A stretch of 40,980 bases of DNA, from assembly GCA_964646525.1 (NCBI GenBank), contig CAZYER010000011.1, forward strand, positions 1 through 40,980, written 5' to 3'. The number at the start of each line of letters is the position of its first letter. The stretch's first letter is position 1. Shown one piece after another: positions 16,412 through 23,829 of this stretch. The notes beneath the pieces are model-generated. The model saw only the letters and a list, made by a program, of their open reading frames with translations. It made no database searches and had not been told where the DNA came from. The translations under genes and the position numbers were made by a program. The stretch is from GCA-002282575 sp964646525 (GTDB lineage: Bacteria > Pseudomonadota > Gammaproteobacteria > Thiomicrospirales > Thiomicrospiraceae).

Positions 16412-17437
16412 ATGAAAAAAATGGGTAACACCGATTCAGTGTTAGGTTTGCAGCGTCGTCAATTGCTTAAAGGTGCGTTAGCAATGTCTGCGGGTGTGGT
16501 TGGTTTTTCTGTAATTAAGCCAGTTTATTCAGCCGATGACATGGTGATTAAAGGTCCACGCGTTCCCGATGTTAAACCGAGCAAGGTATCTGCTCGTTGT
16601 CATGTTATTATCGCTAAAGATCCAGAGCCAACACCAGAAAACCAAGGTATGTTTTCGAACATGGGTTTCATTATCACGCAAAAGGGAGTTGTGGTTTACG
16701 ATTCGGGTGGCTCGGTACAAATTGGTGAAATGTTGATTCGTCAAATTAAGAAAATGACAGACAAGCCAGTTGTGAAGGTTTTTAACTCTCATATGCATGG
16801 TGACCATTGGTTGGGCAATCATGCTTTTGTACAAGAGTGGCCAAATGTAGAAATTTACGCACACGAAAATATGCATAAGGCAATGAAAGAGGGCGTGGGT
16901 GAGTTTTGGGTTAATATGCAAGCACGTGCCACCAATAATGCAACAGCGGGCACCGTAATCACTGCGCCTAATCAAGTGTTGAAAGGTGGTGAAGTGTTCG
17001 ATATGGGTGACACCTTGTTGCGCGTGCACTACTACGGTAAGTGTCATACCGATTCGGATATTTGTTTAGAAGTGACGGCCGATAAAACGGTTTATGCTGG
17101 TGATATGGTGATGACTGGACGTGTTGCCCATATGGATGATGGTACTTACGTTGGCTCAATTGAAGGTATCAAAAAGTTAAAAGCGGATACACAGGCGACG
17201 AATTACGTACAAGGTCATTACAAGTTTGGTCCTAAGCAGGCTGACATCTATTTAGAATTTTTGGAAACACTTTATGGATCTGTCGTTGAATTTCAAAAGA
17301 AAGGCATTGGTGCCAGTGACATGAAGGACAAGGTACTACCTAAGTTGAAAAAATATCGTGATTGGAAGGGCTTTGATGGCGTGATTGGTCGTTATATTGC
17401 ACTAGCTTATACTGAAGCGGAAGCTAATAACTTCTGA
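16412..17437 (+). CDS. Tat-exported metallo-beta-lactamase-fold hydrolase (SoxH-like)
   Basis: A 341-residue protein with a twin-arginine signal: RRQLLKG at 15-21, a hydrophobic stretch and a likely cleavage near VYSA (residue 41). The mature protein is a metallo-beta-lactamase fold with the metal motif H127-M-H129-G-D131-H132, and further probable ligands H211, D230 and H268. This architecture matches SoxH and the zinc metallohydrolases found with quinoprotein relay systems in sulfur oxidisers and methylotrophs; their substrates are poorly defined. The Tat signal implies that metals are loaded in the cytoplasm before export. It is followed by a strong terminator and is probably a single-gene transcript. 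No sox gene is adjacent, so I give no gene symbol. Confidence 0.85.
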   Translation: MKKMGNTDSVLGLQRRQLLKGALAMSAGVVGFSVIKPVYSADDMVIKGPRVPDVKPSKVSARCHVIIAKDPEPTPENQGMFSNMGFIITQKGVVVYDSGGSVQIGEMLIRQIKKMTDKPVVKVFNSHMHGDHWLGNHAFVQEWPNVEIYAHENMHKAMKEGVGEFWVNMQARATNNATAGTVITAPNQVLKGGEVFDMGDTLLRVHYYGKCHTDSDICLEVTADKTVYAGDMVMTGRVAHMDDGTYVGSIEGIKKLKADTQATNYVQGHYKFGPKQADIYLEFLETLYGSVVEFQKKGIGASDMKDKVLPKLKKYRDWKGFDGVIGRYIALAYTEAEANNF

Positions 17438-17460
17438 CCTGTATTGATTTAGGTGTTAAT

Positions 17461-17491
17461 AAAAAACCACTCCGTTGTGAGTGGTTTTTTT
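17461..17491 (+). terminator. Intrinsic terminator after the metallohydrolase gene
   Basis: AAAAAACCACTC pairs with GAGTGGTTTTTT around a six-base loop (CGTTGT), followed by a run of T. It starts 24 bases after the stop codon. Confidence 0.88.
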
Positions 17492-17516
17492 ATGAGTTGG
17501 TATCGTGTTTGAAAAT

Positions 17517-17545
17517 GAAAAGCCCACCAATTTAGCGGGCTTTTC
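17517..17545 (-). terminator. Intrinsic terminator after the lipoprotein gene
   Basis: GAAAAGCCC (17517-17525) pairs with GGGCTTTTC (17537-17545) around an 11-base loop. Read on the minus strand, it follows the lipoprotein stop by about 40 bases and continues into a T-rich stretch. It may also back up the plus-strand terminator. Confidence 0.75.
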
Positions 17546-17586
17546 AACAAGCTAACTCGTAAAATGATTAGCTTATAGTCAGTAAC

Positions 17587-17985
17587 TTATTTCCAAAGAA
17601 TCTTGTAGTCACTGTTAATGGCCATTTGAGACAATTGAGCTTCAGCTAATTCATTTGCTTCTTTAGCTTTTTTCATGGCCGCTTTTTCGTCGCCTTTTTT
17701 CAATGCTTGTTCGCCTTCAAATAGAGCAACATCGACTAAGGTTAACTTGCGACCGCTTTCATTGAAAGCTTTGCCCGCTTCTGTTTTAGGGTCATACTTG
17801 GTTTTAACACCTGCAGAAGTCCAAGCGTAGCCTGCTTTCATAGCTTTGGCATTTTTTTCCATCGCTGTTTTAGCTGCTTCGTCGAATGCTGCATTACCTG
17901 TGCCTTTAGCAGTGTTACCAGTGGTTGCACAGCCAGTCAGTAGTGCAAGAGATAGAAGTGTTGTTAATGTGAGCGTTTTTGTCAT
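17587..17985 (-). CDS. Small lipoprotein, possibly SoxXA-binding-like
   Basis: The start at 17985 is chosen because GGAGAAAAGATA sits just before it and the protein then opens with a textbook lipoprotein signal (MTKTLTLTTLLSLALLTGC, lipid-modified C19). The mature part of about 113 residues is lysine- and alanine-rich and almost wholly helical (EAAKTAMEKNAKAMKAGYAW; EQALKKGDEKAAMKKAKEAN), ending in SDYKILWK. The helix pattern with an early W and a GDEKAA repeat recalls the small SoxXA-binding proteins of sulfur oxidisers, but I cannot verify this. It is convergent with the SoxH-like gene and has its own promoter and terminator. Confidence 0.8.
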   Translation of the reverse strand: MTKTLTLTTLLSLALLTGCATTGNTAKGTGNAAFDEAAKTAMEKNAKAMKAGYAWTSAGVKTKYDPKTEAGKAFNESGRKLTLVDVALFEGEQALKKGDEKAAMKKAKEANELAEAQLSQMAINSDYKILWK

Positions 17986-18044
17986 TATCTTTTCTCCGGT
18001 GAGGGGGTTGGTCTTACCAGGCAATTTGCCCAGAAGCGTGTTGA

Positions 18045-18075
18045 ATTATATAATGGTCGTCATGTGTGCATGCAA
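18045..18075 (-). promoter_or_regulatory. Promoter for the lipoprotein gene
   Basis: On the minus strand TTGCAT (18070-18075) is followed by an AT-rich -10 region (TATATA after 17 bases, or TATAAT at 18045-18050 after 19). It lies 60 bases before the lipoprotein start. Confidence 0.55.
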
Positions 18076-18177
18076 TACCCAAATACAAATAACAGGTGTT
18101 ATTTTACGGTAGATTGACCCAGCAGGCAGAAAAAGTTTTTTATCACGTCATAATCATAATTAATTAGGTGAGCCAAT

Positions 18178-19638
18178 ATGCGAATTCTTGAAGAAGCCCT
18201 GACTTTTGACGATGTGTTGTTGGTGCCAGCACACTCAACGGTTTTACCGAAAGATGTTAGTTTGGCGACGCAGCTAACACGCAACATTACCTTGAATGTG
18301 CCCTTTATTTCGGCAGCGATGGATACTGTGACCGAAGCGCGTTTGGCGATTGCACTAGCGCAAGAGGGTGGCATTGGTATCATTCATAAAAATATGACGG
18401 TACAACAACAAGCGGCTGAAGTGGCTAAAGTTAAAAAGTATGAAAGTGGTGTGATTCGTGATCCCATCACTGTTTCTTCCACCGCAACGATTGCAGAGGT
18501 GAAGGCCATTACGCTGCAAGCCAATATTTCGGGTATGCCGGTGGTGGACAATGGTGAATTGGTCGGTATTGTGACAGGGCGTGATTTGCGCTTTGAAAAA
18601 AATACGTCAGCTGCGGTTTCAACGGTTATGACACCGAAGGAAAGATTGGTTACGGTTCCTGAAGGTACTTCGCGTGAGCAAGTGCTGGATTTATTGCATC
18701 ATCATCGTATTGAGCGTGTATTGGTTGTGAATGCGCAAGGTAAGCTTAGTGGTATGATTACCGTTAAAGATATCCGTAAAGCGCGTGACTATCCCAACGC
18801 GTGTAAAGATGATCAAGGTCGTTTACGCGTCGGTGCTGCGGTGGGGGCAGGCGAGGGTACGGATGTGCGGGTTGCCGCGCTCGTTGAAGCTGGCGTTGAC
18901 GTACTAATCGTCGATACGGCTCATGGTCACTCGCAAGGTGTGATTGATCGGGTACGTTGGGTAAAAGATCATTTCCCACAGGTTCAAGTGATTGGCGGCA
19001 ATATTGCAACGGCTGAAGCAGCCTTGGCGTTAGTAGAAGCAGGTGCAGATGCGGTTAAAGTAGGCATTGGTCCAGGTTCGATTTGTACCACGCGTATCGT
19101 TGCGGGTGTTGGTGTGCCGCAAATTTCAGCGGTGGCGAATGTGGCCAAGGCGTTAGAGGGTACAGGCGTGCCGTTAATTGCCGATGGCGGTATTCGCTAC
19201 TCTGGCGATGTGGCTAAGGCGTTAGCAGCCGGTGCTTACTGTGTCATGTTAGGTTCAATGTTCGCTGGTACCGATGAAGCACCGGGCGAAATTGAATACT
19301 ACCAGGGTCGTGCTTATAAAAACTATCGTGGTATGGGTTCGTTAGGTGCGATGGCGCAAACGCAAGGCTCATCAGATCGTTATTTTCAATCAACCAATGC
19401 GGAAGATAAGCTCGTGCCAGAAGGTATTGAGGGACGTTTGCCTTATAAAGGTCCATTAGCGCCCATTCTTCACCAAATGTCGGGTGGCTTACGTGCCAGC
19501 ATGGGCTATACCGGTTGTGCGACCATTGAACAGATGCGTACCAAGCCTTTCTTTGTGCGCATTACCAATGCGGGTATTGTCGAGAGTCATGTGCATGATG
19601 TAACGATCACCAAAGAAGCCCCTAACTATAGGGTCTAA
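18178..19638 (+). CDS. guaB: Inosine-5'-monophosphate dehydrogenase
   Basis: GuaB oxidises IMP to XMP with NAD+, the committed step of GMP synthesis. The 486 residues are the standard bacterial length. The catalytic loop 'GPGSICTTRIVAGVGVPQ' carries C303; two CBS domains fill residues 90-205; the flap and phosphate-binding motifs include 'ADGGIRYSGDVAKALAAGA' and 'YRGMGSLGAM'. A GGTGA ribosome site precedes the ATG. It is followed by guaA on the same strand, separated by a 138-base gap holding a stem-loop repeat. Confidence 0.98.
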   Translation: MRILEEALTFDDVLLVPAHSTVLPKDVSLATQLTRNITLNVPFISAAMDTVTEARLAIALAQEGGIGIIHKNMTVQQQAAEVAKVKKYESGVIRDPITVSSTATIAEVKAITLQANISGMPVVDNGELVGIVTGRDLRFEKNTSAAVSTVMTPKERLVTVPEGTSREQVLDLLHHHRIERVLVVNAQGKLSGMITVKDIRKARDYPNACKDDQGRLRVGAAVGAGEGTDVRVAALVEAGVDVLIVDTAHGHSQGVIDRVRWVKDHFPQVQVIGGNIATAEAALALVEAGADAVKVGIGPGSICTTRIVAGVGVPQISAVANVAKALEGTGVPLIADGGIRYSGDVAKALAAGAYCVMLGSMFAGTDEAPGEIEYYQGRAYKNYRGMGSLGAMAQTQGSSDRYFQSTNAEDKLVPEGIEGRLPYKGPLAPILHQMSGGLRASMGYTGCATIEQMRTKPFFVRITNAGIVESHVHDVTITKEAPNYRV

Positions 19639-19647
19639 ACCTACTGC

Positions 19648-19744
19648 GCAATGCGATTACGTTGTTGCGCGGTGCTCGAACTGCGTCATGTACTCAGTGT
19701 ACACTCCTTGTTCTGTGCGCCGCTCGCCTCGTACTCATCATTGC
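19648..19744 (+). repeat. Stem-loop repeat family, copy 1
   Basis: This non-coding repeat lies just after the guaB stop codon. Its core (19671-19730) reads GTGCTCGAACTGCGTCATGT then ACTCAGTGTACACTCCTTGT and TCTGTGCGCCGCTCGCCTC. It is bounded by the inverted pair GCAATG (19648-19653) and CATTGC (19739-19744). Within the core GAAC and GTTC, and CATGTAC and GTGTACA, can also pair, so the whole element can fold on itself. Two related copies follow, at 21377-21469 and 26913-27013. Confidence 0.7.
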
Positions 19745-19776
19745 TCGTAACGGTTTTAGTCATTTAAGGAAAAAAA

Positions 19777-21363
19777 ATGTCTTCGCAAAACATTCATGAC
19801 GATAAAATTCTCGTTCTCGATTTTGGTTCACAATACACGCAATTGATCGCGCGTCGTGTGCGCGAGATTGGTGTGTTTACTGAAATTCATCCCTGTGATG
19901 TGGATGATGCCTTTATTCGTGCTTATGGTGCTAAGGGTGTTATTCTGTCGGGTGGTCCAGAGTCGGCCTATGCAGAAGATACCTTGAAAGCGCCGCAAGC
20001 GGTGTTTGAGTTGGGCGTGCCCGTACTGGGTATTTGCTATGGTATGCAAACGATGGCGCAACAGTTGGGCGGTAAAGTTGAGCCAGCCGATGCGCACGAA
20101 TATGGTCATGCCAAAGTACGTGCGCGTGGTCATACCCTGTTGCTCAAGGATATTGAGGATGAAGTGACCCCTGAAGGCTATGGCTTGCTCGATGTGTGGA
20201 TGAGTCACGGTGATCAAGTGGTGACCATGCCTGAAGGCTTTAAGTTGATGGCCAGCACGGATACCTGTCCCATTGCGGGTATGGCCGATGAAGCGCGCCG
20301 TTTTTATGCTGTACAGTTTCATCCTGAAGTGACGCATTCAAAACAAGGTGGTCGCATTTTAGAACGCTTTGTTGCCGATATTTGTGGTTGTGCCAAGTTA
20401 TGGGATACCAAACACATTATCGAAGACCAGATTGCGCGTGTGCGCGAGTTGGTGGGTTCGGATGCTGTGATGTTGGGGCTTTCTGGTGGTGTTGATTCCT
20501 CGGTCGTAGCGGCATTATTGCATAAAGCGATTGGCGATCAGCTTACTTGTGTGTTCGTCGATCATGGGCTGTTGCGTCATCAAGAAGGCGATGCTGTGAT
20601 GGCGATGTTTGCACAAAATATGGGCATTAAAGTCATTCGTGTCGATGCCACTGAACAATTTATGACGGCGCTGGCGGGTGAATCGGATCCCGAGGCGAAA
20701 CGTAAAATCATTGGTCGTGAGTTTATTAACGTTTTTGAAGCGCAAGCGCGTGCTATGGCCGCTTCAGGAGTTAAATGGTTAGCGCAAGGCACTATTTATC
20801 CCGATGTCATTGAGTCGGCTGGGACGAAAAACGGCAAGGCCAAAGTTATTAAGTCGCATCATAATGTGGGTGGCTTGCCTGACGATCTTGCCTTTAAGTT
20901 GGTTGAGCCGTTGCGCGAGTTATTCAAAGATGAAGTGCGTAAGTTAGGTGTTGAATTGGGCTTGCCCTACAATATGGTTTATCGTCATCCTTTCCCAGGT
21001 CCGGGATTGGGTGTTCGTATTTTGGGTGAAATTAAGCAGGAATATGCTGATATTTTGCGTTTAGCGGATCATATCTTCATTGAAGAGCTACATAACAGCG
21101 GTTGGTACGATAAGGTATCACAAGCCTTTGTTGTCTTTTTGCCTGTGAAATCGGTGGGTGTTGTGGGTGACTTCCGTCGTTATGACTACGTGGTGTCCTT
21201 GCGTGCGGTCGAAACCATCGACTTTATGACGGCTCGTTGGGCGCATTTGCCTTATGAATTGCTAGAGAAAGTATCGGGACGTATCATCAATGAAATTCCA
21301 CGTATTTCGCGCGTGGTGTATGATGTTTCCAGTAAGCCGCCCGCTACCATTGAATGGGAGTAA
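19777..21363 (+). CDS. guaA: GMP synthase (glutamine-hydrolysing)
   Basis: GuaA aminates XMP to GMP. The N-terminal class I glutamine amidotransferase has the nucleophile C87 in GICYGMQ and the H-E pair in 'VQFHPEVTHS'. The ATP-pyrophosphatase domain holds the P-loop 'LGLSGGVDSSVVAALLH', and the C-terminal dimerisation domain contains 'RHPFPGPGLGVRILGE' and ends in the conserved 'ISSKPPATIEWE'-like tail (VSSKPPATIEWE). It has 528 residues, which is typical. The ribosome site TAAGGAAAAAA precedes the ATG. Its stop is followed directly by a second copy of the stem-loop repeat. Confidence 0.98.
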   Translation: MSSQNIHDDKILVLDFGSQYTQLIARRVREIGVFTEIHPCDVDDAFIRAYGAKGVILSGGPESAYAEDTLKAPQAVFELGVPVLGICYGMQTMAQQLGGKVEPADAHEYGHAKVRARGHTLLLKDIEDEVTPEGYGLLDVWMSHGDQVVTMPEGFKLMASTDTCPIAGMADEARRFYAVQFHPEVTHSKQGGRILERFVADICGCAKLWDTKHIIEDQIARVRELVGSDAVMLGLSGGVDSSVVAALLHKAIGDQLTCVFVDHGLLRHQEGDAVMAMFAQNMGIKVIRVDATEQFMTALAGESDPEAKRKIIGREFINVFEAQARAMAASGVKWLAQGTIYPDVIESAGTKNGKAKVIKSHHNVGGLPDDLAFKLVEPLRELFKDEVRKLGVELGLPYNMVYRHPFPGPGLGVRILGEIKQEYADILRLADHIFIEELHNSGWYDKVSQAFVVFLPVKSVGVVGDFRRYDYVVSLRAVETIDFMTARWAHLPYELLEKVSGRIINEIPRISRVVYDVSSKPPATIEWE

Positions 21364-21376
21364 ATCTGATTGCGTG

Positions 21377-21469
21377 GTCATCGGGCTTCGTTGCTCGAAC
21401 AGCGTCCTGTACTAGTGTGCAGTCCTTGTTCTGCGCGCCTTGCGCCTCGCCATTTTGTCCGCTCATGAC
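21377..21469 (+). repeat. Stem-loop repeat family, copy 2
   Basis: The second copy begins 13 bases after the guaA stop. Its core GTTGCTCGAACAGCGTCCTG, then TACTAGTGTGCAGTCCTTGT and TCTGCGCGCCTTGCGCCTC, aligns with copy 1 with scattered changes. It is bounded by GTCAT (21377-21381) and ATGAC (21465-21469). The element runs up to the tadA start, so tadA translation begins just past it. Confidence 0.68.
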
Positions 21470-21481
21470 GGTTTTATTGAG

Positions 21482-21991
21482 ATGATTTTGATTACTCATC
21501 CATCTTTCATTGGTTTATCAGCCCCCCCTGATTTGGATCAGGCGGGGGTTGATGCTTTCTGGATGGAGCGTGCTTTGGCATTGGCTCAACAGGCAGAAAG
21601 TTTAGGAGAGGTGCCCGTTGGTGCCTTGGTGGTGATTGATGATGTGTGTATTGCCGAAGCGTTTAATCAACCGATTAGTCAATCCGATCCGACAGCCCAT
21701 GCAGAGATGCTTGCTTTGCGTGAAGCGGCAAAAAAACTACAAAATTATCGTTTGGTTAATGCCACCCTTTATGTCACACTGGAGCCATGTACCATGTGTG
21801 CCGGAGCCATGATTCATGCTCGCGTACAGCGTGTGGTCTATGCCACTAATGAGCCCAGAACGGGTGCGGCAGGTTCGGTATTTAATGTGTTGCAGAACGA
21901 TCAATTGAATCATCGTTGCGAGGTGCATTCAGGGCTAATGGCTGATCAGGCGAGTGAACAGTTGCGACGGTTTTTTAAGGCGAGACGCTAA
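21482..21991 (+). CDS. tadA: tRNA-specific adenosine deaminase
   Basis: TadA converts A34 to inosine in tRNA-Arg(ACG). Zinc-site motifs are H73-A-E75 (TAHAEMLAL) and P-C103-T-M-C106 (EPCTMCAGAM). The start at ATG 21482 gives 169 residues; the frame stays open to 21440, but that stretch lies inside repeat copy 2 and is not expected to be coding. An unusual N-terminal segment of about 25 residues (MILITHPSFIGLSAPPDLDQ) precedes the usual helix 'WMERALALAQQAES'; the later ATG at 21563 is possible but has no ribosome site. Confidence 0.95.
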   Translation: MILITHPSFIGLSAPPDLDQAGVDAFWMERALALAQQAESLGEVPVGALVVIDDVCIAEAFNQPISQSDPTAHAEMLALREAAKKLQNYRLVNATLYVTLEPCTMCAGAMIHARVQRVVYATNEPRTGAAGSVFNVLQNDQLNHRCEVHSGLMADQASEQLRRFFKARR

Positions 21992-22033
21992 ATCAATGAA
22001 TACACCAGGGAAAAATACTCATGAGTAGAACAG

Positions 22034-22612
22034 ATGCAAAAATCGATTGATCCCAGTGATAACCTCATGTCGATCAAAATTTTGCCGGGTGAGTTTTATG
22101 TGACTCAGCAAAATGAGAAGATTGAGACAGTGTTGGGTTCTTGTATTTCGGCTTGTGTGCGTGATCCTGTCGCAGGTGTTGGCGGAATGAATCATTTTAT
22201 GTTGCCCGTCGAAAAACAGTCTTGTGCCGTTCGTGCTGAATTGGCCGATGCCAATCGTTATGGCAACTATGCCATGGAAAATATGGTCAATGCCTTGTTA
22301 AAATTGGGCGCACAACGTAAACGGCTTGAGTTTAAAATTTTTGGCGGCGGTCGTATCATGAGTCAAATGACCAATGTGGGTTGGTACAATATTGGTTTTA
22401 CTTTCGACTACTTGTATACCGAGGGATTTCGCATTGTGTCACAAGATATCGGCGATATCTATCCGCGCAAAGTTGTTTTTTATCCGACAACGGGACGTGT
22501 CAGAGTCCGTAAGTTGAATGCCATGCATACGCAGACATTGGTGGATCAAGAAATACAGTATCGTCATAATGTGGATAGTAAGCCAGTTGAAGGTGATATT
22601 GAGCTTTTTTAG
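22034..22612 (+). CDS. cheD: Chemoreceptor glutamine deamidase CheD
   Basis: CheD deamidates glutamines on chemoreceptors and tunes the adaptation of the chemotaxis array. The 192-residue protein shows 'ILPGEFYVTQQNEKIETVLG' followed by the catalytic cysteine C37 in LGSCISACVRD, and the catalytic histidine H54 in GGMNHFMLP. Further family blocks are 'NRYGNYAMENMVNALLKLGA' and 'KIFGGGRIM'. The C-terminus reads EGDIELF, identical in its last five residues to the C-terminus of the next gene product. The start has a weak ribosome site (GAGTAGAACAG). It lies 61 bases before the CheZ-like gene, and the two are probably co-transcribed. Confidence 0.94.
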   Translation: MQKSIDPSDNLMSIKILPGEFYVTQQNEKIETVLGSCISACVRDPVAGVGGMNHFMLPVEKQSCAVRAELADANRYGNYAMENMVNALLKLGAQRKRLEFKIFGGGRIMSQMTNVGWYNIGFTFDYLYTEGFRIVSQDIGDIYPRKVVFYPTTGRVRVRKLNAMHTQTLVDQEIQYRHNVDSKPVEGDIELF

Positions 22613-22673
22613 CAACTTAAATCACGTATAATGATTGGCAATTAAAGGTTTCAACAAAAGGAAGCATAGATTC

Positions 22674-23246
22674 ATGTCAGTGCCAGAAGTAAAGCATGCA
22701 TTAGAGTGGAAAGAGTTATCTCAAACGATTATGACTCTAAACTTGTCTATCGCCCAAATTGATTTGTCGATGACCGAAGGTAGTTATTCGATAGATACCT
22801 TGATTGACACCTTCAACTTCATGCGTGAAGGTTTGGATCAACTGAGTCAATCGGTGCTCAATGATGAAGTAGAAGATATCGCTGAATTGAAGGCGCGTTT
22901 ATTGCAAGAAAGTCAGATGTTATCAGAGAAGGTGACTGCCAGTATTGTCGCTTTCCAGTTTTATGACAAGCTCAGTCAGCGTTTACAACATGTTTCTAAA
23001 AGCCTTTCCAGTCTTTCTGATATTATTTCGCATGAAGATCGTACCGTTGATGAAAGTACTTGGAATAACTTTCGCGAAAAAATGGCTAAATATGCGGCTA
23101 TGCGCGAAGAGTACGAACTTTACGAGTTGATTTTCACGCAAGGGCTGAGCGGAGATCAGGCCATTGAGGTCATGAAGAATCGTATGAGAGAGCGTATGGA
23201 AGCACGCAAGAATCAACCCATGGATGATGATATCGAGTTGTTCTAA
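22674..23246 (+). CDS. CheZ-like chemotaxis phosphatase candidate
   Basis: A 190-residue, almost wholly helical protein; start at ATG 22674 is set by AGGAAG about ten bases upstream. The segment 'IVAFQFYDKLSQRLQHV' lines up with the active-site helix of CheZ (DFQDLTGQVI), keeping the D-x3-Q spacing as D98 and Q102; in CheZ these residues act in dephosphorylation of CheY-P. The protein ends in a short charged linker and DDDIELF, comparable in place and character to the acidic, hydrophobic CheY-binding tail of CheZ. The same DIELF end is on CheD just upstream. Overall similarity to CheZ is low, so the call is a structural inference from motif, tail and neighbourhood. Confidence 0.6.
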   Translation: MSVPEVKHALEWKELSQTIMTLNLSIAQIDLSMTEGSYSIDTLIDTFNFMREGLDQLSQSVLNDEVEDIAELKARLLQESQMLSEKVTASIVAFQFYDKLSQRLQHVSKSLSSLSDIISHEDRTVDESTWNNFREKMAKYAAMREEYELYELIFTQGLSGDQAIEVMKNRMRERMEARKNQPMDDDIELF

Positions 23247-23263
23247 GTGTTGCTAATTGATTG

Positions 23264-23292
23264 CCATAGGTGTTTAAGTCGGACACCTGTGG
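23264..23292 (+). terminator. Hairpin after the CheZ-like gene
   Basis: CCATAGGTGT (23264-23273) pairs with ACACCTGTGG (23283-23292) with one G-U pair around a nine-base loop. It lacks a clear T run, so termination here is only possible. Confidence 0.4.
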
Positions 23293-23325
23293 CTTGATAA
23301 ATTAGAAAAGCTCTGCACAATACAA

Positions 23326-23391
23326 GTGGATAGGGGTGTGGGGGAAGGGATGCACTAAAACAACATCTAACGGATTGAATTATGCCCTTCC
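23326..23391. repeat. G-rich inverted-repeat element, copy B
   Basis: GGAAGGG (23343-23349) pairs with CCCTTCC (23385-23391), and GTGGAT (23326-23331) with ATCCAC (23392-23397). The arrangement GGGGGAAGGG ... CCCTTCCA and then AAGTCTG about 25 bases later matches copy A at 16188-16290. It lies between the convergent CheZ-like and PII genes. Confidence 0.45.
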
Positions 23392-23414
23392 ATCCACCCA
23401 AATAATAGAAATAT

Positions 23415-23454
23415 GAAGTCTGAATAAGAAGCGCAGCGCCTTATTCAGACCTTC
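23415..23454 (-). terminator. Strong hairpin after the PII gene
   Basis: GTCTGAATAAG (23418-23428) is the exact complement of CTTATTCAGAC (23440-23450). The loop contains GCGC-A-GCGC and can pair further. On the minus strand it follows the PII stop by about six bases and then runs into TTCATATTTC, so it is a likely terminator or 3'-end stabiliser. Confidence 0.6.
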
Positions 23455-23455
23455 C

Positions 23456-23794
23456 TTAGAGCGCGACTTCGTCCGTTTCGCCGGTGCGGATGCGAATGAC
23501 TTGTTCTAATGCGGTGACAAAAATCTTACCGTCACCAATCTTGCCAGTTTGTGCGGCTCCCATGATGGCTTCAATGACCCCTTCCACCTGATCCTCTTTA
23601 ACACCCACCTCTAGTTTCAGTTTAGGCAAAAAGTCGACCACATACTCTGCGCCACGATACATTTCGGTATGACCTTTTTGACGACCAAAGCCTTTAACTT
23701 CAGTAACCGTCATGCCATGTACGCCCATATCGGCTAGGGCATCGCGGACATCATCTAATTTAAAGGGTTTAATAATGGCAGTGACGAGTTTCAT
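23456..23794 (-). CDS. glnK: PII nitrogen-regulatory protein (GlnK/GlnB)
   Basis: PII proteins are trimeric sensors of 2-oxoglutarate, ATP and glutamine status. The 112 residues include the conserved opening MKLVTAIIKPFKLDDVR, the T-loop 'GFGRQKGHTEMYRGAEY' with the uridylylation site Y51, the B-loop 'TGKIGDGKIFV' and the end 'VIRIRTGETDEVAL'. The MKLVTAIIKPFKL start is GlnK-like, but there is no amtB beside it, so GlnB-type duty is also possible. NtrB and NtrC, its classical partners, are encoded about 9 kb away at 32862-35322. It is probably the gene downstream of psd, with a 35-base gap. Confidence 0.93.
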   Translation of the reverse strand: MKLVTAIIKPFKLDDVRDALADMGVHGMTVTEVKGFGRQKGHTEMYRGAEYVVDFLPKLKLEVGVKEDQVEGVIEAIMGAAQTGKIGDGKIFVTALEQVIRIRTGETDEVAL

Positions 23795-23829
23795 AATCCA
23801 TGTTCCTTATAAAATGTTTTGAATAGACC

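Noticed and set aside
16529..17047. Long minus-strand frame inside the metallohydrolase gene
   Set aside because: It is a shadow of the conserved coding sequence with no sensible domain or start signal.
18100..18177. Purine riboswitch or PurR box before guaB
   Set aside because: No xpt-pbuX-type aptamer fold or recognisable PurR operator could be found in the 150 bases upstream.
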